This document shows, one piece after another, positions 22,889 to 31,138 of a DNA stretch of 36,876 nucleotides. The DNA is from Syntrophaceae bacterium UBA2188 (GTDB lineage: Bacteria > Desulfobacterota > BSN033 > UBA1163): the NCBI GenBank assembly GCA_002327985.1, contig DCVM01000110.1, positions 3,810-40,685 of the forward strand, in the 5' to 3' direction. Position 1 is the stretch's first letter, and every line of letters begins with the position of its first letter. The notes beneath the pieces were generated by a model that saw only the letters and a program-made list of their open reading frames with translations, was not told the DNA's origin and made no database searches. The translations under genes were made by a program, and so were the position numbers.

Positions 22889-24241
22889 CTATTCTTCTTG
22901 GAGTTTTCGGTAGAGTGTTTTTCGATCGAGGCCCAAAATTTCAGCTGCCTTGGATTTGTTTCCCCCAACTTCTTGCAAAATCTTCTTGATATACTCTTTT
23001 TCCAATTGATCGATGGTGTATCTCTGCTGGACGGCTTTCTCCAGCGCACCCCTCTCCTTTTCTTGGAGCATGGAAGGAGGTAAATCTTCCGGAAGGATGA
23101 CGTCATGCTGACTGAGGGTCATGGCCCGTTGAATCACATTCTCCAGCTCTCTTACATTTCCAGGCCATGAGTAATTTAATATCAATTTTAGGGCGTTCTC
23201 CGAAACACCTGAAATGGATTTTTTCAGATCGTTCGAAAATTTATTGATGAAATGTTGGGCAAGAAGTGGAATATCCTCCCTTCTGTCACGAAGGGGGGGT
23301 AATTCGATATCAATCACATTCAATCGGTAGTAGAGGTCTTCACGAAATTGACCCTGTTGAATCATCGATTTGATATCCCGGTTCGAAGTGGCAATGATTC
23401 TCACATCAATGGGATAGGAATTCGTATCTCCCAGAGGACGAATTTCTTTTTCCTCAATCACCCGAAGCAACTTAGCCTGAAGGGTCAGGGGCATCTCCGT
23501 CATTTCATCCAAGAAAAGAGTCCCCTCGTGGGCTTCAAAAATCAATCCTCTCTTATCTACTTTCGCATCGGTGAAGGCCCCTCTTTTATAGCCAAACAAC
23601 TCACTTTCAAGGAGGGTTTCTGGAATGGCGGCACAGTTGAGAGCAATAAATGACCCTTCCTTTCGTTTCCCGTTAAAATGAATGGCCTTTGCAACCAATT
23701 CTTTGCCCGTCCCGCTTTCGCCTGTAATCAGGACATTGCTGGAGGTATCGCTGATTCTCTCGATGAGATGGTAAATCTTTTGCATCGAAGGGCTCTTTCC
23801 AATGAGATGATGGAAATGATAACGGGTCTCCACCTCTCTCCTTAACCGATCCACTTCCTTCTTTAATAAGCGATTTTCAAGAGCCTTTTTGACGGTCAAA
23901 ACAAGTTCGTCCATTTGGAAGGGTTTCGTGATATAGTCGTAGGCCCCCATCTTCATGGCCTTGATGGCAGACTCAATCGTCCCAAAGGCGGTGATGATGA
24001 TCACGGGCGTCATGGGCGAATCTTTCTTTGCCTCTTCGAGGAGATCAAGCCCCTTGAGGCCCTTCATTTTCAAATCGGTGATCAGGATATCGAGCTCTTC
24101 ACCCTTCAGCATCTTCGAGGCCTCAAAACTATTGCTGAGGGTGATGACAGAAAAACCTTCCCCCTGGAGAACATCAGAGAGCAACCCACACATCTCCAGA
24201 TCGTCATCCACCACTAAAATTTTATAACCTTTGCCACCCAT
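22889..24241 (-). CDS. NtrC-family sigma-54 activator response regulator
   Basis: A 450-residue protein with receiver, AAA+ and Fis-type HTH domains. The receiver has VVDDD (10-14) and phosphoacceptor Asp56 in ITDLKMKG. The AAA+ core shows Walker A GESGTGKE, the Walker B segment GTLFLDE, and a sigma-54 contact loop reading GAFTDA instead of the usual GAFTGA. The C-terminal HTH is GGNKSKAAEILGLDRKTLYRKL. It should bind enhancer sites, hydrolyse ATP and open sigma-54 promoters when phosphorylated. The start at 24239-24241 has GAGG about 7 nt upstream; a longer frame reaches 24328 inside the kinase gene. The kinase ends 10 nt upstream, making a clear two-component operon. A candidate target is the GG-N10-GC site at 22749-22763. 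Confidence 0.94.
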   Translation of the reverse strand: MGGKGYKILVVDDDLEMCGLLSDVLQGEGFSVITLSNSFEASKMLKGEELDILITDLKMKGLKGLDLLEEAKKDSPMTPVIIITAFGTIESAIKAMKMGAYDYITKPFQMDELVLTVKKALENRLLKKEVDRLRREVETRYHFHHLIGKSPSMQKIYHLIERISDTSSNVLITGESGTGKELVAKAIHFNGKRKEGSFIALNCAAIPETLLESELFGYKRGAFTDAKVDKRGLIFEAHEGTLFLDEMTEMPLTLQAKLLRVIEEKEIRPLGDTNSYPIDVRIIATSNRDIKSMIQQGQFREDLYYRLNVIDIELPPLRDRREDIPLLAQHFINKFSNDLKKSISGVSENALKLILNYSWPGNVRELENVIQRAMTLSQHDVILPEDLPPSMLQEKERGALEKAVQQRYTIDQLEKEYIKKILQEVGGNKSKAAEILGLDRKTLYRKLQEE

Positions 24242-24251
24242 GGCTTTCCTC

Positions 24252-25721
24252 TTACTGCAAAGAGGGAAGATAGACTTCAAAAACAGACCCCTTCCCCACT
24301 TCGCTTTTGACATCGATCCAGCCATCATGGTCTTGAACGATGCCCTGGCTCACCATTAAACCCAACCCTGTTCCGGTCTCTTTCGTGGTAAAAAATGGAT
24401 TGAAAACGTTTTGAATGACTTCTTTTTCCATTCCCAATCCTGTATCTTCCACACTGACCACTACATATTGCCGCCGATCCTCCCCCAGGTCCTCCCTGGA
24501 AACCCACTTCGGCATAACAGAAAGACGAAGGGTGCCCCCTTCTGGCATAGATTGAATGGCATTCAGGATAAGGTTTAAAAAGACTTGTTGGAGTTGGTCG
24601 GGATCCCCGATCACAGGAGGAAGAGGATCACTCCATTCTCTCACTACCTTCACCCCCTGTTTCTGAATCTGGTGATCAAGAAAATCAAGGAGGGTCTCTA
24701 AAAATAAATCGAGGGTTAAGGTTTTCTGCTCCGGTCTCTTTTTTCTGACAAACCCCAAGAGTTGTTTGATAATCTTTGTGATCCTCTCAGTTTGTTGAAT
24801 AATAATCTCTAAATTTCTTTTTGATCCCTCTTTATCTTCAAGCCTTCTCTGGATCAACTCCGCTCTCCCGCTGATAATATTGAGTGGCGTTCCGACCTCA
24901 TGAGCCAATCCCGAAGCCAGCTGACCAATGGTGGCCAATTTCTCGGAATGTTTGAGACTCCTCTCCAAATCCAATTTGTTCTCGGATTCCTGGATAATCT
25001 TTTCCTGAGCCTTTTTCAAATCAATGGCCATTTGGTTGAAGGCTCGAGCCAGCTCAGAGAGTTCATCCTTTCCTTTTAATTTAATCTGGGTCTCAAGATG
25101 GCCTTTCGCCATGGTTTGAATTCCATTCATGAGTTGGGAAATCGGCTGTGCGATCCATTTTCGTGTGCCCAATAGAACGAAGGCCACTGTCCCCCCGATC
25201 AGGATCAGGATGGTAATGAAAATGCTCCACTCTGCTCTTTTGATATCCTCTTCCATAAAAGAGGTGTGTTGGAGAATGGAAACCCCCCCTATATTCTTCC
25301 CCTTTTTGTCCTTAAGGGGAAAGGCATAAGCAAAAATATGCGCTTTCTTATAGGATCTAAATCCTTCTTGAGGATCATTGTACTTGATCGAATTTTTGAT
25401 TAACTCCAAATAAGGTCCGATGGGGTCATCTAAAGAACGGGATCGGAAGACAAGGTCTTTCCCTTGGTGGTAGACAATGACCCCCAATGTTCTTTCGTAT
25501 TCCTCAACGCTATCGATCAGATCCTGTACATACTCATGTTCCCTTTCGATTCCGACCTTCTCAAGTGAAACCTTCAGGTTGCGACCGGTGGTTTCCACCT
25601 CTATCTTCATCTTTTTAATGAGGATGTCCCGACGAGACAAAATATGGAAATAACCATACACGGAGAGGACAATAATGATGAACAAGGAAAGGTAAAGCGT
25701 CAGTTTCGTACCGAGCTTCAA
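24252..25721 (-). CDS. membrane sensor histidine kinase partnered with the NtrC-type regulator
   Basis: A 489-residue kinase with two membrane helices (about 7-27 and 165-187) flanking a periplasmic sensor of some 135 residues, then a HAMP linker, HisKA and HATPase domains. Motifs: H-box LASGLAHEVGTPLN (His274), N-box with FLNLILNAIQSMPEGG, EDTGLGM, and FTTKETGTGLGL. The sensor carries segments such as VFRSRSLDDP and FAYAFPLKDKKGKNIGGV, the strand pattern of Cache/PAS-like periplasmic domains; the ligand is unknown. The start is TTG at 25719-25721 with a GGGGG tract 8 nt upstream. It precedes its regulator by 10 nt and has its own promoter candidate at 25755-25783. Confidence 0.93.
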   Translation of the reverse strand: MKLGTKLTLYLSLFIIIVLSVYGYFHILSRRDILIKKMKIEVETTGRNLKVSLEKVGIEREHEYVQDLIDSVEEYERTLGVIVYHQGKDLVFRSRSLDDPIGPYLELIKNSIKYNDPQEGFRSYKKAHIFAYAFPLKDKKGKNIGGVSILQHTSFMEEDIKRAEWSIFITILILIGGTVAFVLLGTRKWIAQPISQLMNGIQTMAKGHLETQIKLKGKDELSELARAFNQMAIDLKKAQEKIIQESENKLDLERSLKHSEKLATIGQLASGLAHEVGTPLNIISGRAELIQRRLEDKEGSKRNLEIIIQQTERITKIIKQLLGFVRKKRPEQKTLTLDLFLETLLDFLDHQIQKQGVKVVREWSDPLPPVIGDPDQLQQVFLNLILNAIQSMPEGGTLRLSVMPKWVSREDLGEDRRQYVVVSVEDTGLGMEKEVIQNVFNPFFTTKETGTGLGLMVSQGIVQDHDGWIDVKSEVGKGSVFEVYLPSLQ

Positions 25722-25754
25722 TGGAAGACCCCCATTCGTTGATTCATGAAGTCC

Positions 25755-25783
25755 AATTTACCAATTTGGCTTGGTGATGTCAA
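25755..25783 (-). promoter_or_regulatory. sigma-70-type promoter of the two-component operon
   Basis: On the minus strand a perfect TTGACA (25778-25783) and TAAATT (25755-25760) are separated by 17 nt. The predicted start near 25748 gives a leader of about 27 nt before the TTG start of the kinase gene. Confidence 0.55.
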
Positions 25784-25859
25784 AGCCCGTCGCCCCGTGA
25801 ATGTTTTATTCCAGACTGGCCCCTTATCTGAGTAACCATATGGGTAAGAACCTGTGTTC

Positions 25860-28800
25860 TTAATTTAATCTCACGGAGACCACTTTCGAGACCCCTGGGG
25901 TCTCCATCGTAATTCCGTAAAGGGTTTGGGCAGCTTCCATGGTGTTCTTGTTGTGGGTGATCATAATGAATTGAGACGTTTTTGAAAACTCCTTGACCAA
26001 CTCGATAAATCGATTAATGTTCGCATCATCCAGAGGAGCGTCTACCTCATCCAGCAAGCAGAATGGGGTGGGTCTAATCATGAAAAGCCCAAAAAGCAGA
26101 GCCGTGGCGACCAAGGCCTTCTCCCCTCCAGAGAGAAGGTCAATATTTTGAAGTTTTTTACCGGGGGGTTGGGCAATGATATCAATCCCTGTGGTGGCGG
26201 GGTTTTGTTCATCCAAAAGGATCAGGCTGGCCTGTCCACCCTTGAAGAGCCTTGTGAACATCTCTTTAAATTTTTCATTGACCAGATGAAAGGTTTCCAG
26301 GAATCTTCTGGTCGTCGTCCGATTGATCCGTAGAATGGCTTTTTTCAAGGAATCGAGGGCCTGATGAAGGTCGGCGTGTTGCTCGGAGAGGAAATCATAG
26401 CGCTGTTTTAACTCTTGATATTCCTCAATGGCCATCAGGTTGACTTCTCCAAACCCATCTAAGGCATTCTTTAATTCGGCCAACCGTTTGGCCATCTCTT
26501 CCTTTGGAAATTCCTCATAAGAAGCTCCGATCGAGGTGGAAAGGGTAGCCCCATATCGTTCTTTGATCGACTCCTGAAGGTGAGAGAGCTTCAATTGGAC
26601 CTCTGAGGCAAGGATCTCTTCTTCATGGATCTTCTCCCGAACCTCCTCCAACTCCCGCCGCAGATATTTGGAGGAAGCCTCGACCTCCTTCCATTCGTTA
26701 GAAAGCGTTTCCACTCTTTCTTTTTGTGTGGCCGCCCTCTCTTCACTGAGGCGGTGTTTTTCAAGGGATTCCTCTAACTCCCTTTCATCCTGTTGAACCT
26801 TTTCGCGAAGGGAAACTCTTTCTCTCCGACATTCCCTAACCCCCTCCACTTTTTTGGAAATCTGCTCCCTCAAGCTCCGCTGGGTTTCTATAAGATGTTG
26901 GATCTGCCCCTCCAGCCCTCTCCTTTTCTCTTCAACGGAAGCTAAAAAGACTTTCTTCTCGGTGATGGTTCCCCCTAAATCTTCTGTCCCTGCTCCCACT
27001 TCCTCTACTTTCTTCTTCAATGACTGGACTTGTTCCTCCCTCTCTTTTTTCGCAGCTTCCTCTCTCTCCATGTGGGCGGAGACTTCTTGCTTCTCCTTCT
27101 CTAACTCCTCTTCTTCCTCCTCCAGCTGTTTCTGTTCAAATTGGACGACTTCCATCTTCTGATGGGATTGCGAGAGCTCCTTTTTCAGCGCCTCCAAATC
27201 TCTTTCCTGATGGAGAAGTTCGATCTCCTTGTCTTGAATTTCCTTTCTTCTTCTCTCCAACCGAATCTCCTTCTCATGGATTTCCTTCTGGAGGCGTTCT
27301 TCTTCATCATAGGCTCTTTGCCATTCTTCCTCTGCTTCCTTGACTCGCTGCTCTAAATCTCTTATCTCCCGTCGCCTTTCTAAAAGGCTCAGTCCTTGAT
27401 CTCGACTTCCTCCAGACATCCCTCCCGAGCATTCAAGAACATCTCCTTCTCGGGTGACGAGCGTTCCAAACCCACTGCCACTCTTCATCCAACGGAGTGC
27501 CTCTTCCCAGGTTTCGACCACTCCTACATCCCCGATCAGGAATTCTGCCACCTGGGTAAACCCTTCTTTTACCTTTACAAAACTCGAAAGAGGAATGGGA
27601 GTTCCTTCCTCTTGAGAAATTCGATGTTCCGCCTTGATCTCTCGAATCCATTTTGGAATGAAATTTCCCCGACCAAGAGACTCTCCTCTTAAGAAGGCAA
27701 TCGCCTCCGTTCCTTCCTTCTCTCCTTCCACAATCAAATATTGCAATCGCTCTCCTAACACCGCCTCGAGAGGTATTTCGTATCTCGGATCGGGTTCCAG
27801 GATATCGGCCACCGACCCTAATATCCCCTTCCATTTTTCCTGTTCCTCCTTTTTTCGAAGGAGGATCGACCTGACCCCCTTTTCATATCCCTCGTAATTC
27901 TCCTGAAGTTCTTTGAGGGAAAGGTATCGAGAACGGTCCTGCCTCAAGGTCTCCTCCAGGGCAGATCGCTCTGTTTGCTTTTGCCTGAAAATTGCTTTTA
28001 ACTTTTCGAGCTCTCCCTCCCATTGCACCTTCTCTTCCTGATAGATCGACTGGATCGAGTGGTTGAGTTCCCCCTCTTTGACTTTTTCAGAGAAGGCATC
28101 TTCCAACTGGGCAAGCCTCTGGCTCACCTCCTCAGATTCTTTTAGGTTCAAGCGAATCCGTTTTTGAAAATCCTCTTTTCTTTCTTCAAGATGGGCAAGA
28201 CGGTTCTTGAGAGAGGTCAGTTGAGTCAATATGTCTATCAGATTAACCTTCTCAGCCTCCAGTTCTTCCAGAAGCTCTTGGTGGGTTGACCTAAAATCAT
28301 TGAACAGGGTCTCCAGTTCTTTCAGAACCTCTTCGCTCTCACGGCTTCCCTCCTCTAACTCCTTCTTGGATTGTTCTGCTCTCCACCGTTCTCTTCGTGT
28401 CCCCCTCCAGGCATGAAGGGCAGCTCTGATTTCTTCAATGAATTGATTCTCCTGTTTTTGAAGTCCTCCTTCTTCTCGACGAAAAAATTCGATTTCATTT
28501 TCCATCTTTTGAATCTTTCGACCCAATTCAAAAATCTCCTGTTGGAGGCTGCGGAGCTTTTCTTCTTCTGCCATTCCAGCCAGCCTCATGCTTTCGATCA
28601 AGGCCTCCTTCTGCGTAGTCTGGGAAGAAATCCCCATTTCACGTTCTCGAAGCGCCTTGAGATACCCTCTGGCCGCCTCCCCTTTCTCCGAAAGTTCGCC
28701 GTATTCCAAGAGGGCAAAACGGATTTCAATCTCCTTGACCTCCTTCCGGATGGCTTTATACTCCTCGGCACGCTTCACCTGCCGTTCCAGGGTGACGATC

Positions 28801-29411
28801 TGCCGCTTCACTTCTGCGATGATGTCCTGAATTCGGAGAAGGTTTTGTTGCGTGGCCTCCATCTTCATCAGGGCCAGTCTCTTTCTCTCCTTGTATTTGG
28901 CGATACCCGCCGCTTCTTCGATTAGGAAACGCCGATCCTGGGGATTGGCGCTGATGAGATGTTCGACCCGTCCCTGCTCGACAATGGAGTAACCATTAAT
29001 CCCGATGCCGGTATCCAAAAAAAGATCCGTGATGTCCCGCAATCGGCAAGGTGTTTTATTAATCAGGTATTCACTTTCTCCCGATCGATAAAGCCTTCGG
29101 GTGACTGTAATTTCGGTATATGTCTCATAGGCCTGGGAGGCTGACCCATCCTCATTGGAGAACGTCAAACTCACTTCTGCCATCCCCAAGGGTTTTCTGC
29201 CGTCTGTCCCGTTGAAGATAACATCCTCCATCAACTTTCCACGTAAGTGTTTCGCACTCCGTTCACCAATAGCCCAGAGCACTGCATCGACGACATTCGA
29301 CTTCCCACACCCATTGGGACCCACAATCGTCGTGATCCCTCCCGGAAAGCTAAGGTGGAGGCGATCCACAAAGGATTTGAATCCGATCACCTCCAAAGAT
29401 TTGAGTTTCAT
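25860..29411 (-). CDS. smc: chromosome partition protein SMC
   Basis: A 1183-residue SMC ATPase of normal length for the family. The N-terminal head has Walker A GPNGCGKSN (31-39); two long coiled coils (roughly 170-500 and 680-1010, rich in Glu, Lys, Gln and Leu) flank a hinge (about 515-670, including ILGSVADILEPDPRYEIPLEAVLGERLQ split across the domain). The C-terminal head holds the signature LLSGGEKALVATALL and Walker B PFCLLDEVDAPLDD. SMC dimers with ScpA/ScpB compact and segregate the chromosome. The ATG has AGGGG 6 nt upstream. It lies 105 nt after gltX and 138 nt before the two-component operon. scpA and scpB are not in the window. Confidence 0.97.
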   Translation of the reverse strand: MKLKSLEVIGFKSFVDRLHLSFPGGITTIVGPNGCGKSNVVDAVLWAIGERSAKHLRGKLMEDVIFNGTDGRKPLGMAEVSLTFSNEDGSASQAYETYTEITVTRRLYRSGESEYLINKTPCRLRDITDLFLDTGIGINGYSIVEQGRVEHLISANPQDRRFLIEEAAGIAKYKERKRLALMKMEATQQNLLRIQDIIAEVKRQIVTLERQVKRAEEYKAIRKEVKEIEIRFALLEYGELSEKGEAARGYLKALREREMGISSQTTQKEALIESMRLAGMAEEEKLRSLQQEIFELGRKIQKMENEIEFFRREEGGLQKQENQFIEEIRAALHAWRGTRRERWRAEQSKKELEEGSRESEEVLKELETLFNDFRSTHQELLEELEAEKVNLIDILTQLTSLKNRLAHLEERKEDFQKRIRLNLKESEEVSQRLAQLEDAFSEKVKEGELNHSIQSIYQEEKVQWEGELEKLKAIFRQKQTERSALEETLRQDRSRYLSLKELQENYEGYEKGVRSILLRKKEEQEKWKGILGSVADILEPDPRYEIPLEAVLGERLQYLIVEGEKEGTEAIAFLRGESLGRGNFIPKWIREIKAEHRISQEEGTPIPLSSFVKVKEGFTQVAEFLIGDVGVVETWEEALRWMKSGSGFGTLVTREGDVLECSGGMSGGSRDQGLSLLERRREIRDLEQRVKEAEEEWQRAYDEEERLQKEIHEKEIRLERRRKEIQDKEIELLHQERDLEALKKELSQSHQKMEVVQFEQKQLEEEEEELEKEKQEVSAHMEREEAAKKEREEQVQSLKKKVEEVGAGTEDLGGTITEKKVFLASVEEKRRGLEGQIQHLIETQRSLREQISKKVEGVRECRRERVSLREKVQQDERELEESLEKHRLSEERAATQKERVETLSNEWKEVEASSKYLRRELEEVREKIHEEEILASEVQLKLSHLQESIKERYGATLSTSIGASYEEFPKEEMAKRLAELKNALDGFGEVNLMAIEEYQELKQRYDFLSEQHADLHQALDSLKKAILRINRTTTRRFLETFHLVNEKFKEMFTRLFKGGQASLILLDEQNPATTGIDIIAQPPGKKLQNIDLLSGGEKALVATALLFGLFMIRPTPFCLLDEVDAPLDDANINRFIELVKEFSKTSQFIMITHNKNTMEAAQTLYGITMETPGVSKVVSVRLN

Positions 29412-29516
29412 GAATTCCCCTAAATGACACTTCGTAGGTTACTTACATCGTCTTACGGTGATGAGGCCTGTATCGATATCAGAAATTTGAACATAGAAAC
29501 TCGAGCTTTCTCATGA

Positions 29517-30932
29517 TCATCCATTTGGACTTATCTCTTTAATATATTCCATCGCCTTCTCGAGCCGTTGGATCACCTTTCCCTTGCCCAGAACCTCCAT
29601 GACCTCATCGATGGGAGGACTGATGGTCCTCCCGGTTAGAGCCACCCGAATGGGCTGGGCAATCTTTACCAGAGGTTCCCCTCGCATTTCAGCCAACTGA
29701 TGAATCCATCGATGACCTTTCTCTTTTTCTAAAGTAGGCTCCTTTGACAGGAAAGGGATGAACTGTTCTAACATCGGAAGGGTCTTTCGATTCAAAAATG
29801 TCTCAGCGGCTTTCTTATCATAAGCGATCTCTTCACAGAAGTAAAATTCCGAAAGGTCTGCCATCTCCACCAAGGTCTTGACCCTCTCTCTGAAAGAGAG
29901 GAGGGCTTTTCTTAAAAGACCGGAGTCGATGTTCAAAAACCCCTTGGCTTCTAAAAAAGGCTGAACCCTCTGAACGAGTTCTTCCAATTCTATTTTCTTA
30001 ATATACTGTGCATTGAGCCAATCCAGCTTTCCTGGATTGATCGCCGCCGCCGATTTTCCCACTGCCTCCAAGCTAAATTTCTCAATTAACTCTTCCCGGT
30101 TGAACTCTTCTTGGTCACCGTAGGACCATCCCAGGCGGACCAGGTAGTTAACAACGGCCTGGGGGAGATAGCCCATCTTCTTGTACTCCATGACCGATTG
30201 TGCCCCATGCCGTTTAGAAAGTTTTTTCTTGTCCGGCCCGAGGATCATTGAGACATGGCCAAATTGAGGGATGGGAAACCCCAGGGCTTGATAAATTTGA
30301 ATCTGGCGGGGGGTATTGTTGAGGTGGTCGTTTCCTCGAATGACATGAGTAATCCCCATGGTCGCATCGTCCACCACGACCGAAAAATTATAGGTGGGGA
30401 GCCCGTCGCTTCTTAGGATAATAAGGTCATCCAATTCATGATTGTCAAATTCGACGCGACCTTGGATGAGATCTTCCACGACCGTCTTCCCTTCATCTGG
30501 AGAGAGAAAGCGGATGGCAGGGGGTCTTCCTGGAGAAGAGGATTTTCGATGAAGACAGGTCCGATCGTATTTAGGCTTGATCCCTGTTTTCAGGGCGGCC
30601 TCACGCTTCGCCTCCAATTCTTCTGGGGTACAATAACATGGATAAGCCCTGCCCTCTTTCAGGAGTTTCTCCGCAACCTCCTGATAGAACGACATCCGTT
30701 GAGTTTGATAAAACGGACCTTCATCCCAATCCATCCCTAACCAGGTCATGGCATCCAGGATGACCTGAATCGACGCTTGAGTCGATCGAGCCGCATCGGT
30801 GTCTTCAATACGAAGGACGAAGACCCCTCGGGCATGGCGTGCCAGCAACCAATTGAATAAAGCAGTCCGTGCCCCTCCAATATGAAGGTCGCCTGTTGGG
30901 CTAGGTGCAAACCGTGTCCTGACTTGTGTCAT
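29517..30932 (-). CDS. gltX: glutamyl-tRNA synthetase
   Basis: A 471-residue class I synthetase that charges tRNA-Glu (possibly also tRNA-Gln). The HIGH motif is present as HIGG (17-20) in RFAPSPTGDLHIGGARTALFNWL, and the KMSKS loop as KKLSKRHG. A zinc-type knuckle CYC...YDRTC lies around residues 98-127. The rest shows the GluRS pattern AIRFLSPDEGKTVVEDLIQG and VVVDDATMGITHVIRGNDHL, followed by the helical anticodon-binding region. The start has AAGGA very close to the ATG. It is separated from alaS by about 200 nt with a terminator and a palindromic repeat, so it is probably transcribed on its own or with smc. Confidence 0.97.
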   Translation of the reverse strand: MTQVRTRFAPSPTGDLHIGGARTALFNWLLARHARGVFVLRIEDTDAARSTQASIQVILDAMTWLGMDWDEGPFYQTQRMSFYQEVAEKLLKEGRAYPCYCTPEELEAKREAALKTGIKPKYDRTCLHRKSSSPGRPPAIRFLSPDEGKTVVEDLIQGRVEFDNHELDDLIILRSDGLPTYNFSVVVDDATMGITHVIRGNDHLNNTPRQIQIYQALGFPIPQFGHVSMILGPDKKKLSKRHGAQSVMEYKKMGYLPQAVVNYLVRLGWSYGDQEEFNREELIEKFSLEAVGKSAAAINPGKLDWLNAQYIKKIELEELVQRVQPFLEAKGFLNIDSGLLRKALLSFRERVKTLVEMADLSEFYFCEEIAYDKKAAETFLNRKTLPMLEQFIPFLSKEPTLEKEKGHRWIHQLAEMRGEPLVKIAQPIRVALTGRTISPPIDEVMEVLGKGKVIQRLEKAMEYIKEISPNG

Positions 30933-30956
30933 CTTTCCTTTAAAAACCTACCCCAA

Positions 30957-31032
30957 AATCCCCCTCCATCCCTCTCTTCCAAAGGGGGAAGTATTTCTCC
31001 TCCCTTTGGCAAAGGGAGGTGGGGAGGGATGT
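30957..31032. repeat. G/C-rich palindromic intergenic repeat
   Basis: Outer arms CATCCCTC (30967-30974) and GAGGGATG (31024-31031) enclose a perfect 10-bp stem, CCTCCCTTTG (30999-31008) against CAAAGGGAGG (31010-31019). It belongs to the same style of purine/pyrimidine-skewed repeats as at 1611-1698. It lies between alaS and gltX. Confidence 0.6.
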
Positions 31033-31075
31033 TATAAAGCCTTTTTCAAACCGCTAAAGTGCTACAAAAAATCAC

Positions 31076-31117
31076 AAAAAAATCCCCCTTTCCTTCTTCC
31101 TAAAGAGGACGGGGGAA
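31076..31117 (-). terminator. intrinsic terminator of alaS
   Basis: On the minus strand TTCCCCC pairs with GGGGGA and a second block TCCT with AGGA, enclosing a short loop, followed by seven T (31082-31076). It begins 22 nt after the alaS stop, which fits the end of the thpR-recA-pilT-alaS transcription unit. Confidence 0.7.
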
Positions 31118-31138
31118 TAATGTCCCATGTAAAAATGA

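Noticed and set aside
28371..28925. Plus-strand open frame of 184 codons inside smc
   Set aside because: Antisense shadow caused by the Glu/Lys-rich coiled coil of smc, which reads as Phe/Leu/Ser-rich on the other strand.
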